NCBI GenBank assembly: GCA_039182435.1
Contig: JBCDCC010000022.1
Location: forward strand, 1 to 19,315
DNA from: JBCCKC01 sp039182435
GTDB lineage: Bacteria > Verrucomicrobiota > Verrucomicrobiia > Opitutales > Coraliomargaritaceae
DNA: 19,315 nucleotides
Direction of reading: 5' to 3'
This document shows, piece after piece, positions 1 through 7,458 of this stretch. The translations under genes were made by a program, and so were the position numbers. Position 1 is the first letter of the stretch. Every line of letters starts with the position of its first letter. Under the pieces are notes generated by a model, which was not told where the DNA came from, did not search any database, and saw only the letters and a list, made by a program, of their open reading frames with translations.

Positions 1-1
1 C

Positions 2-85
2 CTGTTCTACGATGAGCCCAGCGCCGGGCTCGACCCAGTGACGAGCGCCCAGGTCGACAGGCTCATCATCAAGCTCAGCCTCTCA
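2..85 (+). pseudogene. ABC transporter ATPase fragment (MlaF/Mkl type)
   Basis: Read in the frame starting at base 2, the first codons give LFYDEPSAGLDPVTSAQVD followed by RLIIKL. This is a Walker B strand with catalytic Glu (YDEP), followed by the D-loop (AGLDP), of an ABC-type ATPase. The PSAGLDPVTSA wording is typical of ATPases of the Mla/Mkl lipid-trafficking family, which keep asymmetry of the outer membrane. The H-loop histidine and the C-terminal part, which should follow within about 40 residues, never appear: the frame turns into a GspF-like protein at about 75-95. The N-terminal part (Walker A, signature) lies beyond the edge. The ABC identity is clear; the exact junction base is uncertain. 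Confidence 0.75.
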
Positions 86-793
86 CTCGCCGAGCGGCAT
101 GAGCGAATGGCAAAGAACAAGGCGAGAGTGATCGCTCGTCTCGCATACCCGGTCGGAGTCTTTCATATCGCTGCACTCATAATGCCGATCACCTCCATGA
201 TCGATTTCGATGCTGGCTTCGCATGGAGCCTAAATGATTATCTCAGCAAAGCAGGACTTCTCCTCATCCCCACGTGGATCGTCTTTGCCATCCTCATTTT
301 TCTAAACAAAACCGACAGCCCACTCTTGCCCAAGCTGCTCCGCTGTATCCCATTTCTTCGAGGCTACAGCAAATCGCAAGCGCTCTCCGACTTCTCACTC
401 GCCCTCGCCACCTTCATCGAAACCGGCGTGCTCATCCGCAGCGCATGGTATGGTGCGGCCCGCATTTGCAAGGACCCCAGTATCCAAAAAGCAACGCAGT
501 CGCTCATGCCCGTCTTTGAGCGAGGTGAAAGCCCGGAAGCCTACCTCAGTCGTCTCAAGTGCTTCCCCGAATACTTTACCGCCTTCTACAAATCCGGCGC
601 AGAGAGCGGAAAGCTTGACGAAACCATGCACCGAGCAGCCAAACAATTCCAAGTCGAAGCCAACCAAAAGATGTCGATCGCGATCTCGGTTTATCCCTCG
701 ATCGTCTTCGCCATGGTCGCCGGCGTCATCATTTACACCATCTTCCAGATCTTCGGCGATTACATCCAAATGATCTACGACCTAAGCGCTTAG
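2..793 (+). CDS. GspF-like type II secretion F-domain protein, N-terminus replaced by ABC ATPase fragment (partial)
   Basis: The reading frame is open through the left edge and ends with TAG at 791-793. From about codon 30 of the visible frame onward it matches the C-terminal part of inner-membrane platform proteins of type II secretion/type IV pilus systems (GspF/PilC family). There is a membrane segment near ARLAYPVGVFHIAALIMP, a second near LLLIPTWIVFAILIFLN, a second cytoplasmic T2SSF domain (LALATFIETGVLIRSAW, then GAESGKLDETM), and a terminal membrane helix (YPSIVFAMVAGVIIYTIF). The first T2SSF domain, which should precede the first helix, is absent. In its place the frame reads as Walker B and D-loop of an ABC ATPase. 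A GTG at 38 could start a 251-residue product, but it lies inside the ABC motif and is not a convincing start. No other secretion genes are in view. The GspF assignment of the C-terminal part is firm; whether this protein exists as drawn is not. Confidence 0.7.
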   Translation: MFYDEPSAGLDPVTSAQVDRLIIKLSLSLAERHERMAKNKARVIARLAYPVGVFHIAALIMPITSMIDFDAGFAWSLNDYLSKAGLLLIPTWIVFAILIFLNKTDSPLLPKLLRCIPFLRGYSKSQALSDFSLALATFIETGVLIRSAWYGAARICKDPSIQKATQSLMPVFERGESPEAYLSRLKCFPEYFTAFYKSGAESGKLDETMHRAAKQFQVEANQKMSIAISVYPSIVFAMVAGVIIYTIFQIFGDYIQMIYDLSA

Positions 794-914
794 CCGAAGC
801 GGAACACACAAACTCAGGCCGCCAAAACATCCGCGGAAGCATTTAAGCGGTGCTAAGCACAGCGCCCGAAGCTCAAGCGCTAAGACCTCAAGCTCCCAAA
901 GACTGAATGAAAGA

Positions 915-933
915 ATGATTTTTGCCTAATCAT
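915..933. other. Small inverted repeat between convergent genes
   Basis: ATGATT (915-920) and AATCAT (928-933) form a 6-bp stem with a 7-nt loop, followed on the plus strand by AATTTTG. It lies in the 223-bp gap between the convergent GspF-like and TPR genes. It might be a weak terminator, but there is no long T tract on either strand. I see nothing else in this gap, and no open frame of note. Confidence 0.2.
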
Positions 934-1016
934 AATTTTGCCAAACTTCAGTGACAAAACCTCAGCACAAAAGCCCCAGAATCTAGCGCACTCAAGAAGC
1001 CGCTCGCACTATCGCG

Positions 1017-2420
1017 CTATCCGTTGTTCTTCTGGCTGTAGAACGCGTCGATCTTCTCGGAGACATCGCGGTAGCTGATATCCGCGCCGTAGAGCGCCTT
1101 GAATTCCGCCATCGCCTTCTCCATATCGCCTTGCTTCTCATAGGACTCTCCAAGCGAGTAGAGCACGTCTTTCTTTTGGTCGGTCATCCCTGGGATTTCA
1201 GACTTGGCGGTTAGCAACTGCTCGGCAGCTAAATCAAAGAAGCCTTTCTGTTGATAAGCCTTACCCAGCAAAATCAAGGAACCTACACGGACTTTCGGAC
1301 TACGTAGCGCCAACTGAAGTTCCTTAATCGACTTATCGACTTCGCCATCTTCGTAGTAGAGCTCACCCAATTCAAAGCGGTAAGAGAACTCGTTCGGATA
1401 GCGTTGGACCAAATCCTCGGCTTGCTCGCGACGGAAGTTGTGCTCTTCTGCACGGAGCTGCTCGAGCTCAGCCTTCACTGCAGCATTCTCGGGATCGCCC
1501 TCCAGAATAGCTTCCTTGTCGGCGATCGTCTTGGCCATCATCTCGCGACGAATAGTGCCATCCAAGCGCTCAAGATTCACATCGGCGCGGCCAGACTCGA
1601 GCTCACGTGCCTTCGTCAACCACTCGAGGGCATTCTCAAATTCTTCAAGCTTGCGGTAGTGGCTGACCAAATCTCGGTAGTTGTTGAGGTTCCCGGGTTG
1701 CGCCTCGACGCCCTTCTTGGCTTCCTCGATCAGTGCACGTAGGCCCGAATCGCCGGTTTGTGCACGAGCCAATTGCTCCAGCTTTTGCGCTTCCTCTTCA
1801 TCCTTGAGCTTATCGCGGAAGCTTTCATCAGCCTCCCACTTGCCCTTGTTGATCGATTGCTCAACCGAGGCTTTTTTGATCAAAGATTGCACCTCATCAT
1901 CGGATGGATTGAGGCGATAGACCGTGTCACCGACCTTGATCGCCTCTTCCGTCTTACCGATCTCGATATAAGCTTTCATCAGGAGCTTCGCATTCTCCGT
2001 GTTCTTCTGATCGAGCTTGAAAAGTTCTTCGTAGGCAAAGACTGCAGTATCAGGAAGACCGAGCGCCTCCGCTGCAAGCCCGAGCATCTTGTGGGCACCT
2101 TCATTATCCGGAGCAGTGTTCAACAAATCCTCGGCCTCCTCAAGCGCCTTGGCTGGATCTTTCTTCACCTTCGCTTCGCCGCCGGAGAACGAGTTCTTCA
2201 TCTTACCGAAGAACTTGCCGAGCCCCTTGGTCTTACCTTTGCTGGCGCGCTTCTGCGCTTCTCTTAAAATTTGACGTGCCTCCAAGCAGCCAGGGTGGCG
2301 CTTCACAATATTCAGCATGATATCCGTCGCATAGCTCGGATTTTTGCTGATCGCTTTGCGCGCGTTCTCAATTTGCTTCTGGAGTCTGGGATCGAGGTTC
2401 TTAAGTGCAATGGTTTCCAT
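1017..2420 (-). CDS. Cytoplasmic tetratricopeptide repeat (TPR) protein
   Basis: A 467-residue protein starting at ATG 2420 (METIALKNLDP) with no signal peptide or membrane segment, so probably cytoplasmic. It is built of helical TPR-type repeats. Recognisable units include the stretch with KMLGLAAEALGLPDTAVFAYEE, then NAKLLMKAYIEIGKTEEAIK, FRYRFELGELYYEDGEVDKS-type repeats and VLYSLGESYEKQGDMEKAM near the C-terminus. A highly charged central part (about residues 190-330, rich in E, K, R and A) may be coiled coil. A basic, glycine-rich linker lies near residues 58-80. TPR proteins are protein-binding scaffolds; no enzymatic motif is visible and no specific role can be given. It is the third gene of the minus-strand run trpD-glmM-TPR, 37 bp after the glmM stop. 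No clear Shine-Dalgarno precedes it. Confidence 0.85.
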   Translation of the reverse strand: METIALKNLDPRLQKQIENARKAISKNPSYATDIMLNIVKRHPGCLEARQILREAQKRASKGKTKGLGKFFGKMKNSFSGGEAKVKKDPAKALEEAEDLLNTAPDNEGAHKMLGLAAEALGLPDTAVFAYEELFKLDQKNTENAKLLMKAYIEIGKTEEAIKVGDTVYRLNPSDDEVQSLIKKASVEQSINKGKWEADESFRDKLKDEEEAQKLEQLARAQTGDSGLRALIEEAKKGVEAQPGNLNNYRDLVSHYRKLEEFENALEWLTKARELESGRADVNLERLDGTIRREMMAKTIADKEAILEGDPENAAVKAELEQLRAEEHNFRREQAEDLVQRYPNEFSYRFELGELYYEDGEVDKSIKELQLALRSPKVRVGSLILLGKAYQQKGFFDLAAEQLLTAKSEIPGMTDQKKDVLYSLGESYEKQGDMEKAMAEFKALYGADISYRDVSEKIDAFYSQKNNG

Positions 2421-2457
2421 AAGTAGCGGGCAAAGCTGCGTATAGAGAGGAATTGGG

Positions 2458-3810
2458 TCAATCTTGAATTACATCCAGATCGTCCTTCGTCGCCGCGATC
2501 AATGCCTTCGCTGCTTTCTTCACCGCCTTGGCCTCACGCCCTTCAACGAGGAGTCGAATCTTGGGCTCAGTTCCTGAGTAACGAACCAATACACGACCTT
2601 CCTCGCCAAACTCTGCTTCTATCTTTTTGATCGTCTCTTGCAAGGTCTGCAGACTCTCGAGCGGCTTCTTTTCGACCACTTTAAGGCTAGCGGTTTGCTG
2701 CGGGAAGAGCTGCACTTCTTCGGCCATCTCAGAGAGACAACGATTCGTCTTCGCCATCAACTCGACCAGCTTGACCGCCGCAAGGAGGCCGTCGCCAGTT
2801 GTTGCAAAATCCGAAAAGATAATATGACCCGAAGATTCACCGCCAATGTTCAAACCCAGTGCCTTCATCCGATGCGCCACGTTGCGGTCGCCAACATCAA
2901 CCCGCTCGACCTTACCGCCCGCATTGCGAATCGCATAGTCCAAGCCCAGATTGCTTTGGATGGTGGCGATCAAAGTCTTCTCACGGAGTGCCCGCGAACG
3001 GAGCGCATACAAGCCGAACAGCCCGAGCAGCACATCGCCATCAACAACCTGCCCCTTCTCATCACAAACGACGAGTCGATCCCCATCGCCATCGTGGGCT
3101 ATTCCGAGCTGAGCTCCATTCGCCCGCACGGTTTCGCCGAGAGCGTCGGGGTATTCACTGCCGACGCCGGAATTGATATTCTCACCGTCCGGGTTATCGC
3201 CGATAAGGATTAATTCCGCGCCCCAATGCTTGAAAACCGCCGGCGAGGTCTCACAGGTCGCGCCATTAGCCAAATCAAGCACGATCTTCCAACCCTTTAG
3301 GCAATCGTGATGCATCAGCGAACGCAGGTAGTTGATGTAAAAAGAAGCGCCGTCATGCGGATAAGACCGAGGCACAGAATACTCCCCGGGCGCGTCAGGC
3401 GCCTCATCGATCAGTGCCTCAATCGCTTCCTCATTGGCAATCGTCAGCTTCGAACCTGCGTCTGAAAACAGCTTGATCCCATTGTCTTGAGCCGGGTTAT
3501 GCGAGGCAGTCACTGCGATCCCCATATCCCCGTGTTGATCGACGACGGCCTGCGCCACCGCTGGGGTCGGCACGATGCCGAGGTCATGGACATGCACGCC
3601 AAATTCATTGAGCCCTTGGGTGAGTGCATCGCAGAGCTCCGGACCACTCATCCGGGTATCGCGTCCGATCATGACTTGACAAGGAAGACCGGGCTTCAAT
3701 CCATCGAGATAAGCCCCTAGCGCGTAGCCCGTTTTATAGGCAAAGTTATTATTAATTAAAGCGTCCCCGAAGGTCCCGCGCACGCCGTCTGTCCCGAAAT
3801 ACTTACCCAT
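2458..3810 (-). CDS. glmM: Phosphoglucosamine mutase GlmM
   Basis: GlmM interconverts glucosamine-6-phosphate and glucosamine-1-phosphate, the step before UDP-GlcNAc in peptidoglycan and LPS synthesis; it acts in the cytoplasm. The 450-residue product from ATG 3810 (MGKYFGTDGVRG) has the normal length and opening of the family. The active-site loop TASHNP has the phosphorylated serine at residue 103. The Mg-binding loop DGDGDR is at 240-245, the sugar-specificity loop GGESSGH at 323-329, and the phosphate-binding RYSGTEPKIR at 410-419. A longer frame reaching 3864 exists, but its extra 18 residues are non-homologous and would overlap trpD. From ATG 3810 only 2 bp separate it from the trpD stop, which suggests translational coupling. 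All key residues are present. Confidence 0.97.
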   Translation of the reverse strand: MGKYFGTDGVRGTFGDALINNNFAYKTGYALGAYLDGLKPGLPCQVMIGRDTRMSGPELCDALTQGLNEFGVHVHDLGIVPTPAVAQAVVDQHGDMGIAVTASHNPAQDNGIKLFSDAGSKLTIANEEAIEALIDEAPDAPGEYSVPRSYPHDGASFYINYLRSLMHHDCLKGWKIVLDLANGATCETSPAVFKHWGAELILIGDNPDGENINSGVGSEYPDALGETVRANGAQLGIAHDGDGDRLVVCDEKGQVVDGDVLLGLFGLYALRSRALREKTLIATIQSNLGLDYAIRNAGGKVERVDVGDRNVAHRMKALGLNIGGESSGHIIFSDFATTGDGLLAAVKLVELMAKTNRCLSEMAEEVQLFPQQTASLKVVEKKPLESLQTLQETIKKIEAEFGEEGRVLVRYSGTEPKIRLLVEGREAKAVKKAAKALIAATKDDLDVIQD

Positions 3811-3812
3811 AC

Positions 3813-4904
3813 CTAGTCCACTAACGCATGATCCGCGTAAAACTCGGCGACCTGCTTCAACCAAGAAGCTAAGCAGCCCCCACGTAAGGTATCACTCGCC
3901 TGCTGCACGCCCGATTTTAAATTGTCCGCACGGCCAGCTACCCAAAGCGCCGCACCGGCATTCATCAGAATCGTATCGACGAGTCCACTTGGCACTCGAT
4001 TCAGGTTCGCTCCCGCGAGATCACTGAGAATAGTCAAATTCTCCGTCACATCGCCGCCCTTAAGCGCTGAAAAATCGCACTCTGCCAGTCCAGCATCCGC
4101 CGCCCGAAGCTCACCTGCCACCTCAGCGAGCTGACCGACGCCAGCTACATGATTGACGCCCGCGCAGCTCAGCTCATCCAGAGCCACACCCTCGGCGGCC
4201 TGGCCATGCACAACGAGCCCGGAATTCAGCCCAAGTGTGGTCAGTGCGCCCGCTAGCGGTTCGACCCACTGCCCGGCATAGACCCCGAGCAGTTCGTTCG
4301 CCGGCTTACCCGGATTGATCAAAGGACCAAGAATATTAAAAATCGTGCGCTGCCCTTCTGCCGCGAGCGCCTTGCGCACAGGCATAATCTCTTTAAAGGC
4401 TGGGTGGAAAGCGGGCGCAAAGAAGAAGCAAAAGTTGAGCGCTTCTACCGATTTGCGGAGCAGGGCATGCGGCGCATCCAAACGCACACCAACCCCTTCG
4501 ATGATATCCGCACTTCCACATTTGGACGTAATCGAGCGGTTGCCATGCTTGAAAACAGGCACCCCAGACGCGGCGAGGATAAAGGAAACCGTCGATGAAA
4601 TGTTAAAACTACCTGCGTGGTCGCCACCGGTGCCGACGATATCAATCGCTTCGCTTGCCCAAGCCTCCATGCCCGGGTTAATCGCGAGGCCACGCATCGT
4701 CTCGGCGAAGGCTGCCACTTCGGTCGCCGTCTCGCCCTTCGCGGCAAGCGCCTTGAGAAACTCCGCCTTACTGCCGGGCTCAACTTCCGCACTCGCCAGA
4801 GCAGTCGCCGCCGACACCGCTTGATCCGTGCTCAGTTCTACACTCTGCTTGAGTGATTCTGTAAGTTGTTCGAGAACGCCCATATAAGTCAGCTCGCTAG
4901 GCAA
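3813..4904 (-). CDS. trpD: Anthranilate phosphoribosyltransferase TrpD
   Basis: TrpD transfers the phosphoribosyl group of PRPP to anthranilate, the second committed step of tryptophan synthesis. Visible family motifs are the glycine loop DIVGTGGDHAGSFNIS (GTGGD at residues 91-95), KHGNRSITSKCGSAD (119-133) and GVRLD, followed by the conserved FNILGPLINP. Two starts compete. TTG at 4904 has GGAGG 9 nt upstream (complement of 4914-4918) and gives 363 residues. ATG at 4883 gives 356 residues (MGVLEQLTESLK), closer to the usual family N-terminus, but has no clear ribosome-binding site. I keep the TTG because of the spacing. It is the first gene of a minus-strand run with glmM and a TPR gene; no other trp gene is in view, so the pathway is dispersed. 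Confidence 0.95.
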   Translation of the reverse strand: MPSELTYMGVLEQLTESLKQSVELSTDQAVSAATALASAEVEPGSKAEFLKALAAKGETATEVAAFAETMRGLAINPGMEAWASEAIDIVGTGGDHAGSFNISSTVSFILAASGVPVFKHGNRSITSKCGSADIIEGVGVRLDAPHALLRKSVEALNFCFFFAPAFHPAFKEIMPVRKALAAEGQRTIFNILGPLINPGKPANELLGVYAGQWVEPLAGALTTLGLNSGLVVHGQAAEGVALDELSCAGVNHVAGVGQLAEVAGELRAADAGLAECDFSALKGGDVTENLTILSDLAGANLNRVPSGLVDTILMNAGAALWVAGRADNLKSGVQQASDTLRGGCLASWLKQVAEFYADHALVD

Positions 4905-4990
4905 AGCCTAAGGCCTCCGCTTCACAAGAAAAAATCGGTTCTCAATTTTACGAACAGTTCTCGACATTCCGACTTCCCTTGGAACGGCAC

Positions 4991-6025
4991 ATGCATAAGT
5001 TTCGCCGAATGAAGTCGCTTCTCGTGCTAACGATTTTCCTTACATCCGCTGTGCTCTCCACAAAGTGCGTCGCCTCCACCGCCGATCGCAACATACCCGA
5101 GACAACGACGGAGAAATCCAGCCTCAGCTACTTTGACTCTGTCATCCTCGGTCTGGTCGAAGGCGTCACGGAATACCTCCCCGTCTCCTCCACCGGGCAC
5201 CTTATTTTGACCAATGCGATCCTCGGGCTCGATAGCGACACGCCTGCCACGAACGCAAAAGGAGAAATCGTTTACGTCGAAGAAGACAGCGGCAGCCTGC
5301 GTCCCTACACCGTTGGCGAAGCCGCCTACGCTTACGTCATCGTCATCCAAGCCGGCGCAATCTTCGCCGTCGTGCTCCTGTATTGGCGCACTGTCCTCAG
5401 CCTGATCATGGGTTGCCTGGGGCGAGATCCCAATGGCCTCAAGCTCGCCATCAATCTAATCGCCGCCTTTCTTCCTGCCGCAGTCATCGGGCTGCTGCTC
5501 GATGATATCATTGAGTCGCTTCTCGGGGATAATGTGCACGCCGTGGCCGGTGCTCTCATCGTCGGTGCCATCGTCATGCTCGGGGTGGAACGCTGGCGTA
5601 AGCACGGCAGCAAAGCCGCTCTCAAGCCAGACGATGGCCCGCAACTCTACGAGCTTTCCATCGGCAAGGCGGTCATGATCGGCGTCTTTCAATGTTTCGC
5701 CATGTGGCCAGGCACCAGCCGTTCCATGGCCACCATCGTCGGTGGTTATATCGCAGGCCTCTCACCCGCACGTGCCGCCGAGTTCAGCTTCCTACTCGGC
5801 CTGATCACACTGACCGCGGCATCTGGCTACAAATTTGTCTCCGACGGCGGCAAGATGCTTGAAGCACTGAGCATCGGTCCCGTCCTCATCGGCTGCATCG
5901 TCGCCTTCGTCTCCGCTGCGCTCGCCGTGAAGTGGCTGGTGAGCTATTTGAGCAAGCATGGATTGGCCCTCTTCGCTTGGTATCGGATCGTTCTCGCTAT
6001 CCTCGTCCTCTTTATGGTCGCCTAA
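4991..6025 (+). CDS. uppP: Undecaprenyl-diphosphatase UppP (BacA)
   Basis: UppP dephosphorylates undecaprenyl diphosphate at the inner membrane, recycling the lipid carrier for peptidoglycan and polysaccharide export; its overexpression is known to give bacitracin resistance. Both catalytic motifs are intact: GLVEGVTEYLPVSSTGHL (about residues 54-71) and PGTSRSMATIVGGY (about 240-253). Several hydrophobic helices follow. At about 344 residues it is longer than the usual 265-290. It has an N-terminal stretch with a hydrophobic helix (SLLVLTIFLTSAVLS) and a polar linker. It also has an insertion of roughly 30 mostly polar residues between the first motif and the conserved VIVIQAGAIFAVV. I chose ATG 4991; TTG 4979 and ATG 5009 are alternatives and none has a strong ribosome-binding site. 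It stands alone, divergent from trpD. Confidence 0.95.
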   Translation: MHKFRRMKSLLVLTIFLTSAVLSTKCVASTADRNIPETTTEKSSLSYFDSVILGLVEGVTEYLPVSSTGHLILTNAILGLDSDTPATNAKGEIVYVEEDSGSLRPYTVGEAAYAYVIVIQAGAIFAVVLLYWRTVLSLIMGCLGRDPNGLKLAINLIAAFLPAAVIGLLLDDIIESLLGDNVHAVAGALIVGAIVMLGVERWRKHGSKAALKPDDGPQLYELSIGKAVMIGVFQCFAMWPGTSRSMATIVGGYIAGLSPARAAEFSFLLGLITLTAASGYKFVSDGGKMLEALSIGPVLIGCIVAFVSAALAVKWLVSYLSKHGLALFAWYRIVLAILVLFMVA

Positions 6026-6065
6026 AGTAAGGAGCAAACCCATCGAATTTATGCTGATTGAGGGC

Positions 6066-6093
6066 TTGACGGGTAAGACTTTCAGCCTTTAAT
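6066..6093 (+). promoter_or_regulatory. Sigma-70-like promoter upstream of rpmF
   Basis: TTGACG (6066-6071) and TTTAAT (6088-6093) match the -35 and -10 consensus at 5 of 6 positions each, with a 16-bp spacer. The -10 box ends 55 bp before the rpmF ATG. It is well placed to drive the whole rpmF-plsX-fabH-bamD-lptE run. Seen by eye only; no transcript data. Confidence 0.55.
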
Positions 6094-6148
6094 CGCGCCC
6101 CTTTCACCGGATTGCCGGCCACCGAATCGAACCACACACAATTTTCCT

Positions 6149-6328
6149 ATGGGACAGCCAAAACGCAAACAATCGAAGCAACGCAGCCGCAAGCGCCGCG
6201 GTGCAGTTACATTCGCACTTCCACAGTTGGCGAAGGATCCGCAAGACGGCACACTTCACCGTCCGCACCGCGTCAACCCGGCCAATGGCCTCTACCGCGG
6301 TCGCCAAATTCTTGACGTCGAAGTCTAA
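6149..6328 (+). CDS. rpmF: 50S ribosomal protein bL32 (cysteine-free form)
   Basis: A 59-residue basic protein from ATG 6149 to TAA 6326-6328. It starts MGQPKRKQSKQRSRKRRG, the characteristic N-terminus of bL32, a small protein of the large ribosomal subunit. The C-terminal half (LHRPHRVNPANGLYRGRQIL) keeps the family's HR...GxYxGRxI ending. The zinc ribbon cysteines (usually two CxxC pairs) are all absent, so this is the C-minus, zinc-independent type. It opens the classic rpmF-plsX-fabH cluster, 36 bp before plsX, behind a good promoter. The frame is under 60 residues and is easily missed by length filters. Identity is firm because motif and context agree. Confidence 0.95.
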   Translation: MGQPKRKQSKQRSRKRRGAVTFALPQLAKDPQDGTLHRPHRVNPANGLYRGRQILDVEV

Positions 6329-6364
6329 TCACCGGGAGCGAATTCCCGTGGATCTCATGCGTTG

Positions 6365-7422
6365 ATGAGTGCGAGCGATCAGAGCTGCACAATCGCCGTG
6401 GATACCATGGGCAGCGACCTAGGGCCCACTGAGTTTATCCGTGGGCTTTTTTATGCCAGCGAAGAGCTAAAAATCACGTGCAATCTCACGCTCCTTGGCA
6501 ACGGCAACTGCTCGAGCGACTGCTCAAAGTCCGCAAGTTAGACATCTACTCGGACCGGATCTCCATCCATCACACCACCCAAGTCATTGGGATGGATGAG
6601 AAACCGATCCAAGCACTAAAGAGTAAAAAAGACTCTTCCATGGTGCAGGGCATCCACTTGCTAAAGGACGGCAAGGCCGACGCACTCGTGAGCTGTGGCA
6701 ACACCGGGGCACTGATGGCTGGCGGCACCTTACGCCTTCGCCCACTTGAAGGCATCGACCGCCCCGCGCTCGGGATCATCATCCCGACCGAGAAGACTCC
6801 TTGCGTGCTCATCGATGTCGGCGCGAACCCAGAGTCCACTGCGGAGAACCTCACACACAACGCGATCCTCGGCTCGAACTACGCCAAAGCCGCACTCGGG
6901 ATCAAGAATCCCCGCGTCGGCCTACTCACAATCGGAACCGAGGAAGGCAAGGGCAACGCACTGATCACCGCGACCCATTCGCGCCTCCATGCCATCGACG
7001 GTATTATCAACTATACCGGCCCGATCGAAGGTTTCCAAATTTTCAAAGGCAACGTCGATGTCATCGTCTGTGACGGCTTTGTCGGCAATGTGCTCCTGAA
7101 GTCCAGCGAGGCCGTCTTCACCTTCGTCGGTAAGACGATGAAAGAGGAACTCATCCGCAACCCGAAGCGCAAGATCGGTGCCGCACTCTCTGCCTCCGCA
7201 TTCAAAGACATGAAGCAGCGCCTCAGTCCGGACCAGCATGCTGGCGCACCCCTGCTCGGCATCCGAGGGAATATTCTCAAGTCGCACGGCTCCTCTAATT
7301 ATATTGCCATTGGTAACGCACTCCGCATCGCAAGCGAGGTCGTCAAACATGATATGATTGACTCAATTGGAACGGAAATCAAAGAAGCTAACAGTCGTTT
7401 CGAAACCGAAGCCGAAAGCTAA
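6365..7422 (+). pseudogene. plsX: Phosphate acyltransferase PlsX, interrupted by a -1 frame break
   Basis: PlsX converts acyl-ACP and phosphate to acyl-phosphate, the donor for the first acylation of glycerol-3-phosphate in phospholipid synthesis. The N-terminal part runs from ATG 6365 (then IAVDTMGSDLGPTEFIRGLF and LTLLGN) and stops at TAG 6539-6541. The rest lies in the -1 frame, from about 6503 to TAA 7422 (LLERLLKVRKLD, VIGMDEKP, KKDSSM, SCGNTGALMAGG, IDVGAN, GLLTIGTEEGKGN, CDGFVGNVLLK, LLGIRG, KSHGSSN). Joined, they give a normal-length enzyme of about 350 residues. Homology places the shift between LLGN and LLERLL, in the tandem GGCAAC GGCAAC at 6497-6508. A missing base, either a sequencing error or a real mutation, is simplest. 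I see no classical slippery heptamer there. A GTG at 6478 opens the second frame but would lack the N-terminal motif. fabH follows after 36 bp. Confidence 0.9.
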
Positions 7423-7458
7423 GCGCCGCCAGTCGAGCGTCCCTCTTTAAAATCATCC

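Noticed and set aside
915..933. Hairpin as intrinsic terminator between GspF-like and TPR genes
   Set aside because: Only 6 bp and no real T tract on either strand; listed as a low-confidence inverted repeat only.
1404..2267. Plus-strand frames inside the TPR gene
   Set aside because: The opposite frame carries clear TPR repeats; these frames have no recognisable content or ribosome-binding site.
6447..6452. T6 run in plsX as a site of transcriptional slippage that could explain the frame change
   Set aside because: Homology in the first frame (YASEEL to LTLLGN) continues for about 50 bases past the run, so the shift must lie later, near 6500-6508.
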